A DNA stretch of 7,231 nucleotides, from assembly GCA_002404345.1 (NCBI GenBank), contig DHJN01000010.1, forward strand, positions 8,404-15,634, given 5' to 3'. The position numbers and the translations under genes were made by a program. Every line of letters begins with the position of its first letter. Position 1 is the stretch's first letter. Shown here in pieces: positions 1 to 5,121 of the stretch. This DNA comes from Actinobacteria bacterium UBA4719. Lineage in GTDB: Bacteria > Actinomycetota > Actinomycetes > Actinomycetales > Dermatophilaceae. Under the pieces are notes generated by a model. It did not search any database. It was not told the origin of the DNA and saw only the letters and a list, made by a program, of their open reading frames with translations.

Positions 1-764
1 AGGTGAGCAACGGCCAGGTGAGCGATCAGGCGTCCGCGATCCGGCACCTGCGCAGTCTGGCCGACGAGCTGGTCGACAAGACGGTGTGGATCGTCGGCGG
101 TGACGGCTGGGCCTACGACATCGGCTACGGCGGCCTCGACCACGTGCTCGGCTCGGGCCGGAACGTGAACATCCTGATCCTGGACACGGAGGTCTACTCC
201 AACACCGGCGGCCAGGCCTCGAAGGCGACCCCGCGTGGGGCGTCGGCCAAGTTCGCGGCATCGGGCAAGTCCTCGGCGAAGAAGGACCTCGGCGCGATCG
301 CGCAGGTCTACGGCGACGTCTACGTCGCCCAGATCGCCATCGGTGCGAATGAGCAGCAGTCGGTGCGGGCCATGCTCGAGGCGCAGGCCTACCCCGGAGT
401 CTCGGTGGTTATCGCCTACGGCACCTGCATCGCCCACGGCATCGAGATGTCGACCTCGATGACGCACCAGAAGACCGCAGTGGCCAGCGGCTACTGGCCG
501 CTCTTCCGCTTCCGCCCGAGCGAGGAGGCCGACGGCCACCCGTTCAAGCTCGACTCGAAGAAGCCGACCGTTCCGATCAGCGAGTTCGCCCTCGCCGAGA
601 CCCGGTTCTCGATGCTGGCCCGCAGCGACAAGGGGCGCAGCGATCACCTGCTCGCCCTCGCCCAGGCGGATGCCGACGAGCGGTGGCGGCTCTACTCGCA
701 GCTGTCCGGCATGGAGCGGACGGTCCCGCACGAGGCCGTGCCGGAGGACAAGCCGGAGGAGTAA
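1..764 (+). CDS. nifJ: Pyruvate:ferredoxin (flavodoxin) oxidoreductase, C-terminal fragment (5' end outside window)
   Basis: This is the last 253 or so codons of a protein that is normally about 1,170-1,200 residues. The frame is open through the left edge, so the GTG at position 3 is an internal codon, not a start. The enzyme oxidatively decarboxylates pyruvate to acetyl-CoA and CO2 in the cytoplasm, passing electrons to ferredoxin or flavodoxin. The visible part is the thiamine-pyrophosphate domain. GDGWAYDIG (fragment residues 33-41) and SNTGGQ (66-71) form the TPP/Mg2+ site, followed by the NifJ-typical stretch SKATPRGASAKFAASGK and the TSMTHQKTAVASGYWPLFR block. The C-terminus finishes naturally at a TAA with an acidic tail (PEDKPEE). 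No frameshift is seen in this part. Ferredoxin-cluster and CoA domains lie outside the window. NifJ is usually oxygen-sensitive, so its presence hints at anaerobic or microaerobic fermentation. Family identity is very sure. Confidence 0.96.
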   Translation, partial: VSNGQVSDQASAIRHLRSLADELVDKTVWIVGGDGWAYDIGYGGLDHVLGSGRNVNILILDTEVYSNTGGQASKATPRGASAKFAASGKSSAKKDLGAIAQVYGDVYVAQIAIGANEQQSVRAMLEAQAYPGVSVVIAYGTCIAHGIEMSTSMTHQKTAVASGYWPLFRFRPSEEADGHPFKLDSKKPTVPISEFALAETRFSMLARSDKGRSDHLLALAQADADERWRLYSQLSGMERTVPHEAVPEDKPEE

Positions 765-802
765 GACCTCCCCCGAGCGAGTGACTCAGGCTGGGTGGTC
801 TT
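763..802 (+). terminator. Imperfect hairpin directly after nifJ stop
   Basis: AAGACCTCCC (763-772) pairs with GGGTGGTCTT (793-802): ten positions with one mismatch, loop of about 20 nt, beginning within the nifJ stop codon. There is no T-tract after it, so it is at best a weak or Rho-assisted terminator. Its right arm overlaps the 14-bp repeat at 790-803, which may once have belonged to a better terminator. Confidence 0.45.
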
Positions 803-803
803 G
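790..803 (+). repeat. Left arm of a 14-bp perfect inverted repeat bracketing the AbiEi-like gene
   Basis: GCTGGGTGGTCTTG is the exact reverse complement of positions 1727-1740. It lies 25 bp after the nifJ stop. Apart from this pair I see no equally long perfect inverted repeat within this kilobase. The match does not extend on either side. Confidence 0.85.
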
Positions 804-807
804 ACTG

Positions 808-844
808 TTGTCCACATGGGTGGGGCACAAGCCGGTTATCCACA
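808..844 (+). promoter_or_regulatory. Two direct DnaA-box sequences upstream of the AbiEi-like gene
   Basis: TTGTCCACA (808-816) and TTATCCACA (836-844) are both perfect matches to DnaA boxes: the first is the form preferred in high-GC Actinobacteria, the second the classical E. coli form. They have the same orientation and their starts are 28 bp apart, ending 44 bp before the chosen start of the downstream gene. No AT-rich unwinding element, dnaA/dnaN gene or further box cluster is present, so this is not a replication origin. It could be a DnaA-controlled promoter, a DnaA-titration site, or a site favoured for gene insertion. The sequence match is certain; the function is inferred. Confidence 0.6.
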
Positions 845-888
845 GGGCCCCGGTAAGACCAGCGCATTTCGGGCATCCTGTCGGCACC

Positions 889-1773
889 ATGAACGACCTG
901 CTCAGCGCCCGGATGGGCGGCCAGTGCGGCACCTTCACCACCGCCGATGCCAACGCCTGCGGACATGACTCGCTGAGCCTGAGTCGGCTGCTGAAAAGCG
1001 GTGACATCGTCAGAGTCGGGCCCCGCGCATACGTTGACGGCCGACTGCACCGACGATCGACACCGCAGCAACAGCATGCGCTCGCGGCGCGCTCGATCGT
1101 CCGGTCCTTTGACGGGCGTTCAGCGGCAAGCCACTACTCTGCCCTCGCGCTGATGAACCTGCCCATCTTCGGAGCGTCCCTGTCAACGACCCACGTCGTG
1201 CGGGCGGCCGGCCAGCAGTCCCGTAGGCGCGGCACCCTGGCCGTGCATCGCACCTACGGTCCCGACGCCCTGTGCACCGTCGGCGGAACCCTCTCGGTGG
1301 TGCCGGCACTCGCGGTTATCGGCACCGCCATGGCATGCGGCATCGAATCGGGAGTCGTCGCAGCGGACGCGGCGCTGTCCAGGGCCAAGACCACCCCGGA
1401 AGAGCTCGCGCTCTGGATCGAACGACTGAGCGGTCGCCCGATGCTGGTTCGGGCACGTCAGGCAGTCCGGATCGCCGACGCCCGCTCCGAGTCCCCCGGC
1501 GAGTCACGAACGAGGGTCATCCTCACCGGACTCGGATACACCGAGGTCGAGACACAGACCAGGGTCACTGACGGCCGGCGGGTCGTGGCCCGGGTCGACC
1601 TCATGGTCCGTGGGGTGCTCGTCGTCGAGTTCGACGGCGCCGTGAAGTACGAGGGCGCTCAGGGCAGGGAGGCGCTCGTTGCCGAGAAGAAACGCGAAGA
1701 CCTGTTGCGACAGCTGGGCTACGGGACAAGACCACCCAGCTTTTGCCGACACGTGCGTGCGCAGGGCGAGTAG
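889..1773 (+). CDS. Orphan AbiEi-like / DUF559 (Vsr-like nuclease fold) protein, C-terminus truncated
   Basis: The product is 294 residues. The N-terminus (about 1-50: MNDLLSARMGGQCGTFTTAD, then SLSRLLKSGDIVRVGPRAY) is the winged-helix AbiEi antitoxin-type domain. The middle matches the long linker of these proteins. The C-terminus (about 202-279) is DUF559-like with E205, D237 and VVEFDG (245-250) as candidate nuclease-fold residues, then EKKREDLLRQLGYG. Full-length relatives continue after this LGY with a further strand (about VVRLTWADL) and a helix; here the sequence switches to an unrelated tail (TRPPSFCRHVRAQGE), so the gene is truncated at codon 279. I chose ATG 889 because the longer frame from TTG 808 runs through two DnaA boxes and homology starts at 889; no clear ribosome binding site precedes it, so it may be leaderless. 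No AbiEii toxin gene follows. Such orphan genes occur in many copies in actinobacterial genomes and their role is unknown. It may be non-functional. Confidence 0.8.
   Translation: MNDLLSARMGGQCGTFTTADANACGHDSLSLSRLLKSGDIVRVGPRAYVDGRLHRRSTPQQQHALAARSIVRSFDGRSAASHYSALALMNLPIFGASLSTTHVVRAAGQQSRRRGTLAVHRTYGPDALCTVGGTLSVVPALAVIGTAMACGIESGVVAADAALSRAKTTPEELALWIERLSGRPMLVRARQAVRIADARSESPGESRTRVILTGLGYTEVETQTRVTDGRRVVARVDLMVRGVLVVEFDGAVKYEGAQGREALVAEKKREDLLRQLGYGTRPPSFCRHVRAQGE
1713..1744 (+). terminator. Terminator-like hairpin with T-tract at the 3' end of the AbiEi-like gene
   Basis: GCTGGG (1713-1718) can pair with CCCAGC (1735-1740), followed immediately by TTTT (1741-1744). The loop is 16 nt, so the structure is modest. 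It lies inside the open frame, 29 bp before the stop codon, which is odd for a terminator and fits the idea that the 3' end of the gene was replaced by foreign terminator sequence. Confidence 0.4.
1727..1740 (+). repeat. Right arm of the 14-bp perfect inverted repeat, followed by TTTT
   Basis: CAAGACCACCCAGC is the exact reverse complement of 790-803. It begins 2 bp after the last codon with DUF559 similarity (1723-1725) and is followed by TTTT. If the intervening 923 bp were absent, the two arms would make a 14-bp stem with a T-tract, the layout of an intrinsic terminator for nifJ. Confidence 0.85.
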
Positions 1774-1825
1774 TCTCCCGAATGGGCGACAACCGTGTGG
1801 CCCACGTCACATGCGGAGGTGCGCG

Positions 1826-2135
1826 GTGCCTGACAACCAAGATCACGACACACCGGACGACCTTGATCACGACACCACTCCCCCGGCCAACAGGAGCCTG
1901 CTGACAATCGCCGGCGTCCTGTTGTTCCTGCCGATCGTTGCCCTGATGTGGGTTGGCAGCTTCGCCAAGATCGAGCCGAAGCTGGCAGGGTTCCCCGTTC
2001 TTCATCTGGTACCAGTTCCTGTGGGTCTTCCTCTGCTCCGCATGCACTTACTCCGCATACCGGCTCGTCGTCAAGGCGCGCCCGCACCGACCGATGACCT
2101 CCGACGCCCCCAAGGAAGAGGAGGCCGGCCGATGA
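1826..2135 (+). pseudogene. DUF3311 small membrane protein, interrupted by a +1 frameshift
   Basis: The gene starts at GTG 1826 with GGAGG at 1815-1819, six bases upstream. An in-frame ATG at 1811 is possible but would contain that ribosome site. The first frame encodes a polar start (PDNQDHDTPDDLDHDT), then a hydrophobic segment SLLTIAGVLLFLPIVALMWV and up to KLAGFP. The family then continues in the next frame with FFIWYQFLWVFLCSACTYSAYRLVV, a second membrane segment, ending KEEEAGR and TGA 2133-2135. One extra base within the C-run 1993-1996 explains the break; with it removed the product would be 102 residues, normal for the family. DUF3311 proteins have two membrane helices and are encoded immediately before SSS symporters in Actinobacteria, probably as an accessory subunit. 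The stop overlaps the symporter start (ATGA), so translational coupling is affected too. It may be a real mutation, an assembly error, or ribosomal frameshifting. A possible -10 (TAGTCT, 1771-1776) has no good -35 partner. The 11-bp sequence GATCACGACAC occurs twice (1841, 1865). Confidence 0.82.
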
Positions 2136-3811
2136 ACACCATCGCCCTCACCGCAGCCGACACCCACACGGGTGTCAACGGGGTCGCCTTGGGCGTCCTG
2201 ATCGCCCTGTTCCTGCTCGTCACGGTGATGGGCTTCATGGCCTCGAAGTGGCGCAAGGTCGACATGGAGAGTCTGGACGAATGGGGTCTCGGCGGTCGCA
2301 CCTTCGGCACCTGGGTCACCTGGTTCCTGCTCGGAGGTGACCTCTACACGGCATACACGTTCATTGCCGTCCCGGCGGCGATGTTCGCGCTCGGTGCGGT
2401 CAACGGGTTCTTCGCAGTCCCCTACACGATCGTGCTCTATCCGATCATCTTCATCTTCATGTCGCGTCTGTGGTCGGTCAGCCACCGGCACGGGTTCGTC
2501 ACGACCGCGGACTTCGTCGGCAGCCGCTACGGCTCGCGCGGCCTGTCCCTGGCCATCGCGGTCACCGGCATCCTGGCCACCATGCCGTACATCGCGCTGC
2601 AGCTGGTGGGCATCCAGGCTGTCCTTGAAGTCACCGGCCTCGGTGGCTCCGGCAGCGTCATCGCCAAGGACCTGCCGCTGTTCATCGCGTTCGCAGTCCT
2701 CGCGGCATATACGTATTCGTCCGGTCTGCGCGCCCCGGCAATCATCGCCTTCGTCAAGGACGGGCTGATCTACCTGGTCATCATCGTGGCCGTGGTCTAT
2801 CTGCCGAGCAAGGTCGGCGGCTGGGACCACATCTTCTCCGCGGCCCAGGACAAGATGGCGTCACCGAGCAAGGCCAATCCGGCCAAACCGACCGGCGCCT
2901 TCATCCCGGGGTCCCAGCAGTACTGGGCCTATGCCACCCTCGCCCTGGGATCGGCCTTGGCGCTGTTCATGTACCCGCACTCGATCACCGCGACCTTGTC
3001 CTCCAAGTCGCGCAACACGATCCGTCGCAATGCGGCCATCCTGCCGGCATACAGCTTCCTGCTCGGGCTGCTCGCGCTGCTGGGGTGGGTCGCGATAGCG
3101 GCCGGCACCAAGCCGATCGGTCTGGACGGCACTGCCAACCCGCAGCTGGTCGTCCCCCAGCTGTTCGAGGACATGTTCCCGTCCTGGTTCGCAGGCGTCG
3201 CCTTTGCGGCCATCGCGATCGGCGCCCTGGTGCCTGCGGCCATCATGGCGATCGCGGCGGCAAACCTGTTCACCCGCAACATCTATCGCGAGTGGTTCAA
3301 GCCGTCCGCGACACCGGCTGAGGAGGCCAAGGTCGGCAAGCGCGTCTCCCTCATCGTCAAGCTGGTGGCGCTCGTGTTCGTCCTGACGATGGACAAGCAG
3401 AACGCCATCAACTTCCAGCTGCTCGGCGGTATCTGGATCCTGCAGACCTTCCCCGCGATCGTCTTCGGGCTCTACACCAGATGGTTCCACCGCTGGGCTC
3501 TGCTGGCCGGCTGGGCCGTGGGCATGGTCTACGGCACGATCGCGGCATACAACGTCTTGAGCCCGGCCACCGGGCAGCACTTCGGCGGGTCCCTGGCACT
3601 GATTCCCGTTCTGGCACAGATGGGCTACATCGCCCTGACTGCGTTCGTGATCAACGTGATCGTGGGCGTGGTGCTGACCTTCGGGCTCCAGGCCCTCAAG
3701 ACGCCCGTCGGCACCGACGCCACGATCAAGGGCGACTACTTCGCCGATGAGGGTGACCCGCGCGTCCGGCCGCTGGACGAGGGCATTCACCTGGTCGGCC
3801 CCTCGGCCTAG
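2132..3811 (+). CDS. mctP: Sodium:solute symporter (SSS) family, MctP/monocarboxylate-type permease
   Basis: This 559-residue cytoplasmic-membrane transporter belongs to the SSS family (LeuT fold, about 13 helices). Helices are visible at about 16-36, 57-75, 81-110, 136-165, 181-197, 205-224, 265-283, 304-324, 352-380, 405-420, 427-447, 456-473 and 489-519. Recognisable blocks are DEWGLGGRTFGTWVTWFLLGG (49-69, first helix region), SSGLRAPA (196-203), LFMYPHSITATLSSKSRN (278-295) and ALVPAAIMAIAAANLFTRNIY (365-385). The last block is where Na+-binding serines lie in vSGLT; here alanines are found, so the coupling ion cannot be read from sequence. Close family members with an adjacent DUF3311 gene are annotated as monocarboxylate permeases, and MctC of Corynebacterium takes up acetate, propionate and pyruvate. 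The start is supported by AGAGGAGG (2117-2124) seven bases before ATG and by overlap with the DUF3311 stop. An in-frame open stretch back to 1679 is an artefact of the DUF3311 frameshift. SSS family is certain; substrate is inferred. Confidence 0.88.
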   Translation: MNTIALTAADTHTGVNGVALGVLIALFLLVTVMGFMASKWRKVDMESLDEWGLGGRTFGTWVTWFLLGGDLYTAYTFIAVPAAMFALGAVNGFFAVPYTIVLYPIIFIFMSRLWSVSHRHGFVTTADFVGSRYGSRGLSLAIAVTGILATMPYIALQLVGIQAVLEVTGLGGSGSVIAKDLPLFIAFAVLAAYTYSSGLRAPAIIAFVKDGLIYLVIIVAVVYLPSKVGGWDHIFSAAQDKMASPSKANPAKPTGAFIPGSQQYWAYATLALGSALALFMYPHSITATLSSKSRNTIRRNAAILPAYSFLLGLLALLGWVAIAAGTKPIGLDGTANPQLVVPQLFEDMFPSWFAGVAFAAIAIGALVPAAIMAIAAANLFTRNIYREWFKPSATPAEEAKVGKRVSLIVKLVALVFVLTMDKQNAINFQLLGGIWILQTFPAIVFGLYTRWFHRWALLAGWAVGMVYGTIAAYNVLSPATGQHFGGSLALIPVLAQMGYIALTAFVINVIVGVVLTFGLQALKTPVGTDATIKGDYFADEGDPRVRPLDEGIHLVGPSA

Positions 3812-5121
3812 CTCTGGCCTCGGATCAGGACCCGGACCAGGGCATCGACCACGTGAGGGTCGTACTCGTAGCCCAGTCCCAGGTGGATCCGCTCCATCGC
3901 CGCGCTGCGCCGAGCGGCGGTGGGGCTGCCCCCCGCCATGTCGTCAAAAGCGTTGCAGACCTTGATGATTCGGCTCGACATGGGCAGGTCCTCGCCAAAC
4001 TCGCGCACCTGACGGTATGGCGTGGTCTGTGCCTCCAGAATGACCGCAACGTTGTCGAGCACACCCGTCTGGCGGACGATCTCCGCGCCGTCGTGCGCAA
4101 TCCGACGTTGGTCCGCCGGTGCCGCCAACAAGGTCGCACCGCCGGGGATCGGCTCGGTCAAGGAGACCTGACCGATATCGTGGAGCAGGGCGGCATACTC
4201 CAGATCGAGCACGTCGCGCTCGGACATGCCCAGCTCGTGGCCCATGGCCAGGGACAGCTCGGCTACCCGTGAGGCGTGCCCAGGCTGGGTGTAGCCGCCG
4301 AGCTCGGTCATCCGCGACAGGGTCCGGATCGTCTGTCCATACGTCCGGCGGATCGCGCTCTGCCGTCGCACGGCGAACTGCGTCAGCCCAAGCGGGAACA
4401 GGAACAACGGGACGGCCAGGAGGCCCAACGGCCGCTCAGCCAGGGCGACGAGTGCGCCGGTGGCGCTGAGTGCGGCGGTCAGGCCGGCCGCCGCCCGGAA
4501 CTCGTCCTCAAAGGTCCGCAGGAACGGCGCGTGCGATCGGGCCGCCCGCAGCATGGCCATCAAGAACACCTCGACCGTGAGCGCGAACGCCGAGACGAGC
4601 ACCATGACCAGAGCCAGGAAGTATGGCGGCCAGGTCGCCTGCAGGTCGAGCACGGTGCGGCCGTGCGAGATCTGGACCTCGCGAAAGAGCAGCGCCGCGA
4701 CCGAGATACCGATGAGGCCGTCGGTCAGGTCTGGCAAGTGGATCGGTTGCCCGCGAATCAGTTTGGGAAGCAACCCAACCGCCATCGCGACAGCAGTGAC
4801 GGCGACGACCATCGCACCCTTGTAGCCCGCAGACGTCGTGTGCGGGGAGTTCACTGTCATCGCGAACGCCAGTGCCGCCGCGGTCGCCAGCGGCGCCGTG
4901 TGACGACTGCCCGACAGCGTGACCCGGAACATCTCGCCGATGACGATCGCGACGAAGAAGACCACGAGGCTCGGCAGGCTCGGCAGGATCGGGAACAACG
5001 TCGGGTCCCGGAAGCGGACCACGGCAACCGCTATGGCACCCAACGTCACGAGTGCCCCCAAGCCGCCGATGAGGACCTCGATGAAGAACACGATCGGCAG
5101 GGCCCTCAAGCGGTTTCTCAC
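3808..5121 (-). CDS. Integral-membrane HD-domain protein lacking the GYP signature
   Basis: The product is 437 residues. The N-terminal half is membrane-embedded, with hydrophobic segments at about 8-36, 43-64, 78-90, 100-120, 132-146, 165-192, 211-228 and 232-250. An HD phosphohydrolase domain follows at about 270-430: H282 in PGHASRVAEL, the HD pair in LLHDIGQ (314-315), H343 in AHDGAEIV and NAFDDMAGG (390-398). Compared with canonical HD-GYP, the HHExxDGxGYP block is gone: the matching place reads ILEAQTTPYRQVREFGEDLP (361-380). Two metal-binding histidines are therefore lost, so it may be a weak or inactive phosphodiesterase, a c-di-GMP sensor, or act on another nucleotide. Its GTG start overlaps the stop of the upstream HD-GYP gene by four bases (GTGA), with a purine-rich GGGAGAGGG just before, indicating coupled translation. 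Same overall layout as the upstream gene suggests an old tandem duplication. Its stop shares CTAG with the convergent symporter stop. The precise function is not known. Confidence 0.85.
   Translation of the reverse strand: MRNRLRALPIVFFIEVLIGGLGALVTLGAIAVAVVRFRDPTLFPILPSLPSLVVFFVAIVIGEMFRVTLSGSRHTAPLATAAALAFAMTVNSPHTTSAGYKGAMVVAVTAVAMAVGLLPKLIRGQPIHLPDLTDGLIGISVAALLFREVQISHGRTVLDLQATWPPYFLALVMVLVSAFALTVEVFLMAMLRAARSHAPFLRTFEDEFRAAAGLTAALSATGALVALAERPLGLLAVPLFLFPLGLTQFAVRRQSAIRRTYGQTIRTLSRMTELGGYTQPGHASRVAELSLAMGHELGMSERDVLDLEYAALLHDIGQVSLTEPIPGGATLLAAPADQRRIAHDGAEIVRQTGVLDNVAVILEAQTTPYRQVREFGEDLPMSSRIIKVCNAFDDMAGGSPTAARRSAAMERIHLGLGYEYDPHVVDALVRVLIRGQS

Noticed and set aside
808..844. Replication origin (oriC)
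   Set aside because: Only two boxes, no AT-rich element and no dnaA or dnaN nearby.
808..888. 27-residue N-terminal extension of the AbiEi-like protein from TTG 808
   Set aside because: It would translate both DnaA boxes and shows no family similarity; conserved sequence begins at ATG 889.
1679..3811. A single 710-codon open frame joining DUF3311-like and symporter sequence
   Set aside because: Its first part is the 3' end of the AbiEi-like gene in another frame, its second is the DUF3311 start, and the stretch 1997-2131 is out-of-frame DUF3311 sequence. The symporter has its own ATG with a strong ribosome site at 2132.
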